Shown: positions 1-7,303 of the stretch, in pieces
Layout: each line of letters starts with the position of its first letter
Numbering within the stretch: the stretch's first letter is position 1
Assembly: GCA_005805045.1 (NCBI GenBank)
Contig: SYNW01000127.1
Coordinates: 1-22,454 of the forward strand
Source: Actinomycetota bacterium
GTDB taxonomy: Bacteria; Actinomycetota; Acidimicrobiia; Acidimicrobiales; Ilumatobacteraceae
Direction of reading: 5' to 3'
DNA length: 22,454 bases
Notes under the pieces: model-generated
The model's input: only the letters and a program-made list of their open reading frames with translations
Told to the model about the DNA's origin: nothing
The model's database searches: none
Program-made: the position numbers and the translations under genes

Positions 1-424
1 GCTTTACTCAGCGAGCAACGCCGGGGTCAAGATCAATCTGATAGTTCGTGGCATTTGCTGTTTGCGTGCTGGTGTGCCGGGGATGTCTGAAAATATCCAG
101 GTTCGCTCAATTCTTGGTCGTTATCTGGAGCACTCACGGATATATCGCTTTGAGCACGGCCTCGAAGACGAGTCGCCGCTGCATCTGATTGGCTCGGCAG
201 ATTTGATGGGGCGAAACCTTGATGGGCGAGTTGAAGTTTTGGTGCCACTCACGCACCCGAAGCATCGGGCATGGCTCGACAAAGTCTTGGGTTTTCTGCT
301 GGCCGACGATGTGAATCACTTCAAATTGGTTAACGACAAATGGACGAACCATAATTCGGGTGATGAAATCGGCGATGCTCAGCAGCGTCTGCACGAGTGG
401 GTTGTAGCGACCCAGGTTCGGTGA
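1..424 (+). CDS. ppk1: Polyphosphate kinase 1, C-terminal fragment (5' end outside window)
   Basis: This is the 3' end of a longer gene. The frame is open from base 2, so the ATG at 62 is internal. The visible 140 residues match the last domain of polyphosphate kinase 1, which reversibly polymerises the gamma phosphate of ATP into inorganic polyphosphate. Hallmarks in order are GVKINLIVRGICCLRAGVPG, then VRSILGRYLEHSRIYRF, whose EHSR histidine matches a conserved active-site histidine of the phospholipase-D-like fold, then IGSADLMGRNLDGRVEVLVP. The fragment stops with TGA at 422-424. The next genes on the same strand are phoU and a phosphate two-component pair, which fits a link between phosphate sensing and storage. 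Family assignment is secure; the truncation comes only from the window edge. Confidence 0.95.
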   Translation, partial: LYSASNAGVKINLIVRGICCLRAGVPGMSENIQVRSILGRYLEHSRIYRFEHGLEDESPLHLIGSADLMGRNLDGRVEVLVPLTHPKHRAWLDKVLGFLLADDVNHFKLVNDKWTNHNSGDEIGDAQQRLHEWVVATQVR

Positions 425-435
425 TAATTGAATCT

Positions 436-458
436 GTTCACCGTCGTGTAACTTTTTT
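436..458 (+). terminator. Possible weak intrinsic terminator after ppk1
   Basis: Twelve bases after the ppk1 stop, GTTCAC (436-441) can pair with GTG-T-AAC (446-452) around a four-base loop with one bulged T. Six T residues follow directly at 453-458. The stem is short and bulged, so termination may be partial. The left arm is also one of two GTTCACC copies that may be phosphate-regulator sites, so the two readings compete. Confidence 0.35.
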
Positions 459-475
459 GACGACTAAAGTTCACC
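436..475 (+). promoter_or_regulatory. Candidate RegX3/PhoP-type direct-repeat site upstream of phoU
   Basis: GTTCACC occurs exactly at 436-442 and 469-475, starts 33 bases apart, which is three 11-base units. GTTCACC (reverse complement GGTGAAC) resembles half-sites described for actinobacterial PhoP and RegX3. The pair lies in the only intergenic gap of this cluster, directly before phoU and the regulator genes, so autoregulation is plausible. The intermediate units at +11 and +22 do not match well. The first copy overlaps a possible terminator hairpin. The rest of the 425-536 gap shows no convincing -35/-10 pair. Confidence 0.4.
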
Positions 476-520
476 TTTGACGGGCTACCGTTATGGGCAG
501 TTGAAGTTTTAGGAAGAATT

Positions 521-528
521 GAGAGAGG
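521..528 (+). promoter_or_regulatory. Ribosome binding site that selects the phoU start
   Basis: A purine run GAGAGAGG ends at 528, eight bases before the GTG at 537. The alternative starts, TTG 519 and GTG 528, have poorer spacing to any Shine-Dalgarno-like sequence. Confidence 0.5.
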
Positions 529-536
529 TGTCGACA

Positions 537-1268
537 GTGGACGAGATTCGCAAGAATTTTCACAACGACCTTGCGTCGGCACGCGCTGAAGTGATTCGTC
601 TTGGGGCATCGTTGACAGAGTCGATTCCGCGTGCCACAGCGGTCTTGTTGAGCGGTGATCTTGAAGGCGCAGATTATTTAGTCCAGGCAGACGATGAATT
701 CGACGGACGAAGCGACGAGCTTGAAGTCGCGTGCTTTGAAATCTTGGCGCTGCAGGCACCTGTTGCGGCCGACCTTCGTCAGATTGTTGCGATCATCAAG
801 ATCGCTGGCGAACTCGAGCGTTCGGCAGACCTTGTGGTCAATATTTGCAAAGCAGCACGCCGAATATACGGTCACGATATTGACCCAATGTTGCGCGGTG
901 TTATTGCGAAAATGAGCGAACAAGCTCAAAAATTGTTTGCGGCAACCATGGAAGCATTTGAAGAGAGCGACTCGGCAAAAGCCGCAGCGATCGACGACAT
1001 GGACTCTTACCTAGACAGTTTGCATCGTCAGTTCATTCAGCAAATTTTTGAGTCACACTCAAAGGCAAAAATTGATTTGCAAGTAGCAGTGCAACTTGCG
1101 GTAGTCGCCCGATTTTATGAGCGCATCGGTGACCACGCCGTTAATGTGAGCGAAAGAACTCGATTCATAGTCACTGGTTGGGTTCGTGAGCGTGGCGGCA
1201 TAGATCGCTACAAAGCGCGTGTCGGTGATCAAACAGGCGAGATTTTTCTTCCACGAACTGAAAGTTGA
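537..1268 (+). CDS. phoU: Phosphate signalling protein PhoU
   Basis: PhoU is a cytoplasmic all-helical protein that couples the Pst phosphate transporter to the phosphate two-component system and damps signalling when phosphate is ample. The 243-residue product has the family's two tandem three-helix repeats. The first holds the LQAPVAADLRQIVAIIKIAGELER segment, whose core is APVAADLR followed by the ELERSAD metal-binding stretch. The second holds YERIGDHAVNVSERT, the matching metal-binding helix. Length is slightly above the usual 215-240. I chose GTG 537 because a GAGAGAGG ribosome site sits eight bases before it; a TTG at 519 would add six residues. It is followed after 15 bases by the kinase gene and probably forms an operon with it. 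No pst transporter gene is in view. Confidence 0.93.
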   Translation: MDEIRKNFHNDLASARAEVIRLGASLTESIPRATAVLLSGDLEGADYLVQADDEFDGRSDELEVACFEILALQAPVAADLRQIVAIIKIAGELERSADLVVNICKAARRIYGHDIDPMLRGVIAKMSEQAQKLFAATMEAFEESDSAKAAAIDDMDSYLDSLHRQFIQQIFESHSKAKIDLQVAVQLAVVARFYERIGDHAVNVSERTRFIVTGWVRERGGIDRYKARVGDQTGEIFLPRTES

Positions 1269-1283
1269 GTTCAGAGACTCGTC

Positions 1284-2441
1284 GTGGACTTGATTCTCTT
1301 CTTGTCTGGCGCGGCGGCAACTGCAGTCGTCGTATTTCTGGTTTCTAAACGCTCGTCAAAAGAACTCAGGCTCACACCTCAAAACGAGTTGCGTGTCAAC
1401 ACTTTAAATACTGAAGACCAACTTGAAAGTTTGATGGGCGCGCTCAATCTGTTGCCAATTGGCGTTGTCATCGTTGACGCAAAAGTCGATCGAAAGTTAC
1501 GAAATAGCGTGGCTACAGCCATGACCGGGGTGCGTTATGTAGACATCTTGGTTGACCAGGCAGTTGATGAAATGCTCGAAGAAGTCAAGGAGACCAAGTC
1601 AAGTGAACGCATTCTTGAAGTGGTGGCTGGCACAACTCGATTTTTCAAAGTGTGCGGGCAGGTAATTGAAAATCAGCGAGTCGTTGTGACGGTCGAAGAC
1701 ATCACCGAGAAATCACGAATTGACACGGTGCAGACAGACTTCGTTGCAAATTTGAGCCATGAACTAAAAACGCCGATTGGTGCTGTTGCCGCACTTGCTG
1801 ATTCACTCAACGGTGAAACAGAAACTGAAGTGGTTTGGCGACTTGCTGAGCGAATCGTCACGGAATCTCACCGTATGTCGCGAATCGTGGATGACCTCTT
1901 AGATTTGTCACGGGTCGAATTTGGTGGAACCGAAGAATGGACGGAAGTTGATCTGAGCCGTGTTTTGGTTGAGGTAGTGAGCACGAACCAACACGCTGCT
2001 ATGCGCCAAGGTTTAGGTTTGTCATTGACTGGTTCAGCTGAACTTTTGGTGCGCGGTGACCGAGCCCAATTAATATCGGTCTTTTCTAATCTCGTTGATA
2101 ATGCGATTAAATACAGTGAAGCGGGTGGAGTTGTTCTTGTAGAAAGCTCAACTCAAGGCAATGAGATTGTCGTAAGCGTCACCGATCACGGTATCGGTAT
2201 CGCTGAGGGTGATCAGAAGCGAATTTTTGAGCGGTTCTATCGCGTCGATAAAGCGCGAAGCCGTGCCACCGGCGGCACTGGTTTAGGTCTCTCGATTGTG
2301 CGACACATTGTTTTAGAACATGGTGGCTCCATCGATGTGCGTTCAGAAGAGGGCATCGGCTCGACTTTTCTGGTTCGTATGCCGCGCGTAACTAAAAAAC
2401 TTGAAGAATCAGTTTTAGATCAGACAGGTGTAATGGCGTGA
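1284..2441 (+). CDS. senX3: SenX3-like phosphate sensor histidine kinase
   Basis: A 385-residue membrane histidine kinase. Residues 3-20 form one hydrophobic N-terminal segment, followed by a PAS-like region at about 48-145 with the SenX3-style opening LLPIGVVIVDA. The H-box is VANLSHELKTP, with His159 as the likely phosphorylated residue. The ATPase domain has the N-box NLVDNAIKYS (Asn273), the G1 box DHGIGI (301-306), the F-box RIFERFYRVDKARSRATGG and the G2 box GTGLGLSIV. No extracellular sensor domain is seen, which fits kinases that read phosphate through PhoU and the Pst system. The start is GTG 1284, 15 bases after phoU, with only a weak ribosome site. Its stop overlaps the next start as GTGA. 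The symbol rests on domain layout plus the adjacent phoU and regulator; phoR would be an equivalent name. Confidence 0.9.
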   Translation: MDLILFLSGAAATAVVVFLVSKRSSKELRLTPQNELRVNTLNTEDQLESLMGALNLLPIGVVIVDAKVDRKLRNSVATAMTGVRYVDILVDQAVDEMLEEVKETKSSERILEVVAGTTRFFKVCGQVIENQRVVVTVEDITEKSRIDTVQTDFVANLSHELKTPIGAVAALADSLNGETETEVVWRLAERIVTESHRMSRIVDDLLDLSRVEFGGTEEWTEVDLSRVLVEVVSTNQHAAMRQGLGLSLTGSAELLVRGDRAQLISVFSNLVDNAIKYSEAGGVVLVESSTQGNEIVVSVTDHGIGIAEGDQKRIFERFYRVDKARSRATGGTGLGLSIVRHIVLEHGGSIDVRSEEGIGSTFLVRMPRVTKKLEESVLDQTGVMA

Positions 2442-3157
2442 GTCTAAACAATTCTCTTCCGACAATTTTGGTGGTTGACGACGAAGAGTCATTTATTGAA
2501 GCCCTTCAAGTTGGATTGAAGCGCGAAGGTTTTCGAATTGAAGTGGCCCGCGATGGAGCAGAGGCCCTGGCAGTTTTTGATGCCGTCAAGCCAGACGCCG
2601 TGCTTTTAGACGTGATGTTGCCGAAAGTCAGTGGCACAGATGTATGTCGTGAAATTCGCAAGAAAAGTGCAGTGCCGATCATCATGGTTTCAGCAAAGGG
2701 TTCAGAAATTGACACGGTTGTCGGTCTTGAGGTTGGCGCTGACGATTACATCGTCAAGCCATATCGTCTGCGTGAACTGGTCGCAAGATTGCGGGCCGCT
2801 CTTCGTCGCGGCGAGTTGTCAAAATCTGGCGGTGATTTGACGGGTGTCGGCACCGTCGCGATCGGCGCTGTTTCAATTGACCCAGAGCAACATGTCGTGA
2901 CAATTCGTGGAGAGGTTACGAAACTGCCGCTGAAAGAATTTGAGTTGCTTTATATGTTGATGGCCAATGCGGGCCGAGTAATGACACGGGAGATGCTCAT
3001 TGATCGTGTTTGGGGTACTGACTATTACGGCGACACCAAGACGTTAGATGTGCACATCAAGCGTTTGCGTGCGAAAATCGAAAAAGAGCCCGCAGAACCT
3101 CAACTAGTTTTGACCATCCGTGGGCTCGGCTATAAATACGAGAAACTTAGCGTATAG
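2438..3157 (+). CDS. regX3: RegX3-like response regulator (OmpR/PhoB family)
   Basis: A 239-residue DNA-binding response regulator, the partner of the kinase just upstream. The receiver domain (about 9-122) has the acidic pocket Asp14-Asp15-Glu16, phosphoacceptor Asp58 in LLDVMLP, the Ser in IIMVSAKG and Lys107 in YIVKPYR. Residues from about 140 form an OmpR-type winged helix with LPLKEFELLYMLMANAGRV, then VWGTDYYGDTKTLDVHIKRL and TIRGLGYKYE. KPY rather than KPF matches my recollection of RegX3 sequences. The GTG start overlaps the kinase stop by four bases, so the two are translationally coupled. It likely activates phosphate-starvation genes and may bind the GTTCACC repeats upstream of phoU. 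Confidence 0.92.
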   Translation: MSLNNSLPTILVVDDEESFIEALQVGLKREGFRIEVARDGAEALAVFDAVKPDAVLLDVMLPKVSGTDVCREIRKKSAVPIIMVSAKGSEIDTVVGLEVGADDYIVKPYRLRELVARLRAALRRGELSKSGGDLTGVGTVAIGAVSIDPEQHVVTIRGEVTKLPLKEFELLYMLMANAGRVMTREMLIDRVWGTDYYGDTKTLDVHIKRLRAKIEKEPAEPQLVLTIRGLGYKYEKLSV

Positions 3158-3210
3158 CTTTTTCAAAGTCAGGTCTTCCCCCAGCGTCGCCGCTGCGTCG
3201 TCTCGGGCGG

Positions 3211-4320
3211 GTGCATTCGTTTATTTCATGTGGTGAAGCGGCTTTTGCGATTGCGCTAGCAGACTCGCTGTTTTTATCCATCAGTCCTGATGCTGCTCGA
3301 AGTCGAGTGCTTTTATTTTTGGCAGTTAGTTTGGCGCCATTTGCGATTGTCGCACCATTCATCGGACCAGTGATCGACAGAATTCCAGGCGGAAGGCGAA
3401 TGACAGTTTTTATCGTCGCTGTGTTGCGTTGCTTGACCGTGATTCTGATGATCTCGCGATTGAATTCAATTTCACTTTTCGCTCTTGCCTTTATTTCATT
3501 GGTATTGGCACGTACCTACAGCGTGAGCAAAACCGCGATCGTGCCGACACTTGTTAAAAACGACGACGAGTTGGTTTCGGCAAACTCAAAACTCGGGTTA
3601 CTTTCTGGCGCAATGGGTTTTGCCGCCGCCGTACCGGCGGGTTTGTTGCAATTGATAGATTCTCGGGCCACGCTAGTTATGTCGGCGGTGATGTTTGGGC
3701 TTGCGGGGTTCGCGAGTTTGCAGTTGCCGCGTCATGTTGCAACAACGCCAAAAGTAATCGTGAAAATTGAGATAGAAGAACTGCGAAGTTTGCAAGTTAG
3801 GCGAATCGCGTTTTCAATGATGCTGTTGCGTGGGATCATCGGGTTTTTATTTTTTCATGTGGCTTTCTGGTTACGCGATGAAAGTGCTGGTACCGCATGG
3901 TTTGGGTTGGCACTCGGTCTTTCATCCTTGTCGATAATGATTGGTAATTTCATCGCACCATACTTGCGGCGTCAAATGTCTGAGCGGGCGATGATGCTGT
4001 TTGCTTTCTTGATAATTGGAATGATCGGAATTTATGCTGGAGTCGTTGGTGGAATCACCGCAGGAATTGTTTTGACTTCTGTAACCAACGGCATGGGATC
4101 TGTTGGGCGCTTGGCTTTTGAATCTGTGGTGCAAAGAGAAGCGCCAGATGCGAACCGAGCGCGAGCGTTCGTCAAGTTTGAAACTCTGAATCAACTCGCC
4201 TGGGTAGGACTCGGGTTGGTAGCCGTAATTCTGACCCTGCCAGGTGCAGTCGGCTTTGCCGTAGTTGGCTTTGTGTGTATGACCGGGTCGGTCTATCTCT
4301 TTTTGAATCGGTCGGGTTAA
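3211..4320 (+). CDS. MFS-like multi-pass membrane transporter, substrate unknown
   Basis: A 369-residue, very hydrophobic protein with about ten to eleven predicted membrane segments and the look of a short major-facilitator permease. The loop after the second segment reads GPVIDRIPGGRRM, a recognisable variant of the MFS A-motif (GxxxDRxGRR). A central cytoplasmic loop with charged residues (KVIVKIEIEELRSLQVRR) divides two halves. Nothing in the sequence gives a substrate. The GTG at 3211 has no clear ribosome site; the frame is open back to 3151, and CTG 3193 is an alternative that would add a basic MRRLGR leader. It follows regX3 on the same strand after 53 bases and could be cotranscribed. 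Its TAA shares the palindrome TTAA with the convergent neighbour's stop. Confidence 0.75.
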   Translation: MHSFISCGEAAFAIALADSLFLSISPDAARSRVLLFLAVSLAPFAIVAPFIGPVIDRIPGGRRMTVFIVAVLRCLTVILMISRLNSISLFALAFISLVLARTYSVSKTAIVPTLVKNDDELVSANSKLGLLSGAMGFAAAVPAGLLQLIDSRATLVMSAVMFGLAGFASLQLPRHVATTPKVIVKIEIEELRSLQVRRIAFSMMLLRGIIGFLFFHVAFWLRDESAGTAWFGLALGLSSLSIMIGNFIAPYLRRQMSERAMMLFAFLIIGMIGIYAGVVGGITAGIVLTSVTNGMGSVGRLAFESVVQREAPDANRARAFVKFETLNQLAWVGLGLVAVILTLPGAVGFAVVGFVCMTGSVYLFLNRSG

Positions 4321-5492
4321 AGGTTTATCCGCTCAATCCATAAGCCCGGGGCGGCAATTTCGTTAGGGGTTGGCAGATTGCCGTCGCGTATCCATAGTTT
4401 TGCCAGACCATCTTTGCCAGCCCGTTCGATAACTCCGGCGATGAATCGTTGGCCACGGTCGACTTGATCGTCGGTCAGATAAATGCCAAATAATTGTTTG
4501 ACGTATTGATCTTGGGAACTTGACTCAACTCGGCGGCGTCTGAACGCCTCTGAAATTTGGGCGCCGTTACCAAGAATTCGACCAGCAACCGTGTCGACGA
4601 CATGGTCTACATAGCAAACAATCGCTGAGATCATTGCGTCAAGTTTGGGGGCAAGAGCCGTCTGCGTTGGTGAGCGCTCGTTACCGAGCAACATTGTTGG
4701 ATCTCCCAATAACTGTTGCATGATTGCGGCTGGGTCGGTATTGGAGACGTCAATATTCGTGAGTCGTTGGCCCAAGGCATTTGGATTTGGACGAAAACCA
4801 GCGACATGTTGCTTAACCGAGTCAGTGATGGCATTGCGGATAAAGCCGATGCGAAACAGAGCGTGAAACGTCAGCTCTTGAATCAGCAGCCACATCTGCA
4901 TGTCTTCAACTTTGATACTCCAGTCCTTGGCAAATTCTTCGCTGTTGCGCGCGACAAACAAAAGTTGGGATTTGGGCTCACGCGGAATCGGCAGGTCGTA
5001 TTGACCGAACGCACGAAGTGAAAGTTGTCCGATCATCGATCCAACGGAGATGCCGAGCATTGCTGGGGCCATCATCTTGGTTAGGTTTGCCATCATCGCG
5101 TCCATTTCGTTTGACTCAAGTTCGAGACCCGACTCGTTTGAAGCTGATGGTGCGTTACCCAAAAAGTCGGAAAAATAAAATTTGAATGCATCAAGTGTGT
5201 GATGTGTCCAGGTGGATCTTGTCACGACGTCAATCACCGGGGGTTGGGTTCCATCGCCTGTCGATAGACCAGTGACATCTCGAACATGCAGGTCGGCAAC
5301 CGTCGAAAGTTGCTGCACGGCGATGCGAGCAGTTGGTTCGACATTAGGTTCAGCACTCGAGTTTGTCGCGGTCATCATTGCGAACTGTCTAGCCATATCC
5401 CATTGCACTGGACCAGCACTTGACATCGCTTTAGCAATTTGATCAAAAAAAGGAATACCCGACGACGAGAAATCACCCGAGTCTTGAGGCAT
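4317..5492 (-). CDS. Zincin_2 (DUF2342/TIGR03624-type) protein with degenerate metal motif
   Basis: A 391-residue protein resembling the actinobacterial zincin-like family often annotated as putative hydrolase or zinc-dependent metalloprotease. Features in order: a Gly/Ser-rich start leading to IPFFDQIAKAM, then GPVQWDMARQ and EPNVEPTARI, a helical middle with MMAPAMLGISVGSMIGQLSLRAFGQYD, and the region where the zincin helix is expected, WLLIQELTFHALFRIGFI (201-218). Family members carry a HExxH-like motif there. Here only Glu206 and a shifted His210 remain, so the zinc site looks impaired. The C-terminal half retains an HVVDTVAGR segment. ATG 5492 is supported by a TATCAT -10 six bases upstream, suggesting a leaderless message. 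Family role is unknown; catalytic activity is doubtful here. Confidence 0.78.
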   Translation of the reverse strand: MPQDSGDFSSSGIPFFDQIAKAMSSAGPVQWDMARQFAMMTATNSSAEPNVEPTARIAVQQLSTVADLHVRDVTGLSTGDGTQPPVIDVVTRSTWTHHTLDAFKFYFSDFLGNAPSASNESGLELESNEMDAMMANLTKMMAPAMLGISVGSMIGQLSLRAFGQYDLPIPREPKSQLLFVARNSEEFAKDWSIKVEDMQMWLLIQELTFHALFRIGFIRNAITDSVKQHVAGFRPNPNALGQRLTNIDVSNTDPAAIMQQLLGDPTMLLGNERSPTQTALAPKLDAMISAIVCYVDHVVDTVAGRILGNGAQISEAFRRRRVESSSQDQYVKQLFGIYLTDDQVDRGQRFIAGVIERAGKDGLAKLWIRDGNLPTPNEIAAPGLWIERINL

Positions 5493-5498
5493 AATCAG

Positions 5499-5504
5499 AT
5501 GATA
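5499..5504 (-). promoter_or_regulatory. -10 element for the Zincin_2 gene, leaderless arrangement
   Basis: On the minus strand TATCAT is followed by six bases (CTGATT) and then the ATG at 5492. No Shine-Dalgarno sequence is present and no clear -35 is seen. The geometry places the transcript start at or next to the ATG. Confidence 0.45.
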
Positions 5505-5569
5505 GTTAGACCGAAATTGAATCCATCATTTCTTTGCAAGTGGCGAATGGCTCAGTTCGCCTCCAGAGA

Positions 5570-5575
5570 TACACT
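5570..5575 (+). promoter_or_regulatory. -10 element for moaE, leaderless arrangement
   Basis: TACACT is followed by seven bases (TGATTTG) and the ATG at 5583. There is no ribosome site before this ATG. The geometry fits a leaderless transcript and helps choose 5583 over the in-frame ATGs at 5439, 5499 and 5547. No convincing -35 is seen. Confidence 0.45.
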
Positions 5576-5582
5576 TGATTTG

Positions 5583-6074
5583 ATGTCAACATCGCAAAGC
5601 AAGTGTGCAGGCGATACTCGACTTGAGTTGACGAGCGATGTTCTAGATGTGGGCGCCGTCCATAACTGGGCAGCCATTGAATCGTGCGGTGCCGTTGTCG
5701 TATTTTCTGGAATTGTGCGAGATAACGCCGAGGGTCGCACTGATGTGACATCGCTTACTTACGAGGCATATGAAGATCAGGTTGTGCCTAAGTTGGAAAT
5801 TATCGCCGACGAAATGCGTTCGAGATGGAGCGACCTTGGACGAATCGCTCTCATTCATCGGGTCGGCAAAATTGAACTGACGGAGTCTTCTGTCTTGGTA
5901 GTCGTTTCGTCGCCACATCGCCCTGAGGCTTTTGCGGCGGCAAAATACGCAATCGACGCGCTGAAAATCAGCGTGCCGATATGGAAGCAAGAACATTGGA
6001 AGGATGGCAGCGACTGGGGCACCAACAGCCACGAGATTTCTGACGCGCGAAAATTAAAGAGTTCGATGCCGTGA
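5583..6074 (+). CDS. moaE: Molybdopterin synthase catalytic subunit MoaE
   Basis: MoaE, with sulphur-carrying MoaD, converts precursor Z (cPMP) into molybdopterin in molybdenum-cofactor synthesis. The 163-residue product has the family landmarks: GAVVVFSGIVRD (36-47), LTYEAYEDQVVPKL, the IHRVGKIEL strand, VVSSPHRPEAFAAAKYAID and the active-site stretch DALKISVPIWKQE, with Lys128 and Lys135 as the expected catalytic and binding lysines. The frame extends upstream to 5439, but that part overlaps the divergent neighbour and does not look like MoaE. I chose ATG 5583 because the conserved domain begins soon after and a TACACT -10 lies seven bases before it. No moaD or other cofactor gene is nearby. 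Its stop overlaps the next start as GTGA. Confidence 0.92.
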   Translation: MSTSQSKCAGDTRLELTSDVLDVGAVHNWAAIESCGAVVVFSGIVRDNAEGRTDVTSLTYEAYEDQVVPKLEIIADEMRSRWSDLGRIALIHRVGKIELTESSVLVVVSSPHRPEAFAAAKYAIDALKISVPIWKQEHWKDGSDWGTNSHEISDARKLKSSMP

Positions 6075-6292
6075 TTATTTTTGCTGCCTCAACAGTCGCT
6101 GTTTTTTTCGCGGCGGTTTCAATCGTCGCAGGTGCGAGTCTGGTGCTGATTGTTTTGACTCAAGAACGAAAGAGCACATCTGGCGAGGGCATGGCGGCGT
6201 TTCACCGTCACCTTGATGCACTATCTGACGAGTCTCGTGAGCACTTGCGCAGCCAGTTGCGCGAGGCAAAACAACGTCAGACGGGGGGTTAG
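6071..6292 (+). CDS. Small single-pass membrane protein, unknown function
   Basis: A 73-residue protein with one hydrophobic segment (about residues 2-29: AASTVAVFFAAVSIVAGAS and onward) followed by a charged, probably helical cytoplasmic tail rich in Arg, Glu and Gln (from TQERKS to the end). I do not recognise a named family. Its reality is supported by context: the GTG start overlaps the moaE stop by four bases (GTGA), and its stop lies three bases before the mreB-like ATG, so it is translated within the same transcript. The link to an actin-like protein suggests a membrane anchor or adaptor, but that is a guess from position only. Confidence 0.65.
   Translation: MIIFAASTVAVFFAAVSIVAGASLVLIVLTQERKSTSGEGMAAFHRHLDALSDESREHLRSQLREAKQRQTGG
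6283..6288 (+). promoter_or_regulatory. G-rich ribosome binding site for the mreB-like gene
   Basis: A run of six G lies seven bases before the ATG at 6296 and inside the end of the small upstream gene. It fixes the start, since the frame is closed by TAG at 6290-6292. Confidence 0.5.
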
Positions 6293-6295
6293 TCG

Positions 6296-7300
6296 ATGGC
6301 ACGCGACCTTGCAATTGACCTGGGCACGGCTAACACACTCGTTTACATGCAAGGCCGGGGCATCGTGATTAACGAACCTTCGGTAATTGCCGTGAATCGA
6401 CGCTCGGGTGAGGTCTTGGCGACTGGCGAAGAAGCATGGCAGATGATCGGTAGAACGCCCGGATACATAGTCGCGGTTCGGCCATTGCGTGGTGGTGCGA
6501 TCACCGACTTTGAAGTAACGGAAAAAATGATTCGGTTGCTGTTGCAACGAGCCGGTGTTTCCAAGTTTTCGCGACCGAAAGTTTTGATTTGCGTGCCCTC
6601 GGCAATCACCGAGGTTGAGCGTAGGGCAGTTACCGACGCGACTCGTCGGGCCGGTGCAGCCGATGCTCAGTTGTTAGAGCAACCCGTGGCCGCTGCGATC
6701 GGCGCCAATTTGCCGATTGATGAACCTGTCGGCAACATGGTCATCGACATTGGTGGTGGCACAACCGAAACAGCGGTCATCAGCCTTGGGGGCATAGTCG
6801 CACTCGAAGCGGTTCGGGTCGGCAGTTTTGATATTGACGCTGAGATTCAAGCATTTGTGCGTCGCAAGCACGGCATTGCGATTGGTGAGCGCACCGCTGA
6901 AGAGATTAAGAAGTCGATCGGTAGTGCGATGCCGATGCCCGGTGACACTGACGCCGAAGTTCGTGGTCGAGATTTAGTTACCGGTCTGCCGAAGATAGTT
7001 ATCTTGACGGCCAAAGAGATTCGCGAGGCAATTGATCCTGTGGTGTCGCAGATGGTCGATTCTGTGGTGAAGTGTCTTGGATCTGCGCCGCCAGAGTTAT
7101 CTCAAGATTTTTTGAAGCGTGGTATGTATCTGGTTGGTGGTGGTTCGCTGTTGCGTGGCATGGCTGAACGAATTTCAAACGAAACGCGAGTGCCGGTGAA
7201 CATGTCGAACGAGCCTCTCGAGGCCGTGGTGCTTGGTGCGGGTCACTGCATTGAAAATTATACGGCGTTGCGTAGTTTGTTTATGGACTCACGTCGCTGA
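6296..7300 (+). CDS. mreB: MreB/Mbl-family bacterial actin
   Basis: A 334-residue rod-shape actin homologue that would form ATP-dependent filaments under the membrane and organise wall synthesis. The actin ATP-binding signatures are present: phosphate-1 IDLGTANTLVY (7-17), phosphate-2 VIDIGGGTTETAVI and the adenosine motif YLVGGGSLLRGM. The early GIVINEPSVIAV and RPLRGGAITDFEVTEKMI are typical MreB. The N-terminus is very short: only MARD precedes the first strand, and an in-frame TAG at 6290 rules out a longer start, so no amphipathic membrane-binding helix can precede it. No mreC, mreD or rodA follows; the next gene runs the other way. Whether this is the sole MreB or a paralogue cannot be told from the window. 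Confidence 0.92.
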   Translation: MARDLAIDLGTANTLVYMQGRGIVINEPSVIAVNRRSGEVLATGEEAWQMIGRTPGYIVAVRPLRGGAITDFEVTEKMIRLLLQRAGVSKFSRPKVLICVPSAITEVERRAVTDATRRAGAADAQLLEQPVAAAIGANLPIDEPVGNMVIDIGGGTTETAVISLGGIVALEAVRVGSFDIDAEIQAFVRRKHGIAIGERTAEEIKKSIGSAMPMPGDTDAEVRGRDLVTGLPKIVILTAKEIREAIDPVVSQMVDSVVKCLGSAPPELSQDFLKRGMYLVGGGSLLRGMAERISNETRVPVNMSNEPLEAVVLGAGHCIENYTALRSLFMDSRR

Positions 7301-7303
7301 AAA

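Noticed and set aside
5542..5561. Hairpin GGCGAA / TTCGCC in the gap before moaE, considered as a molybdenum-cofactor riboswitch or operator
   Set aside because: Only a six-base stem with an eight-base loop; the region is too short for the riboswitch and lies upstream of the likely transcript start.
5439..5582. Longer moaE frame from 5439
   Set aside because: It overlaps the divergent Zincin_2 gene and does not resemble MoaE; the -10 spacing supports 5583.
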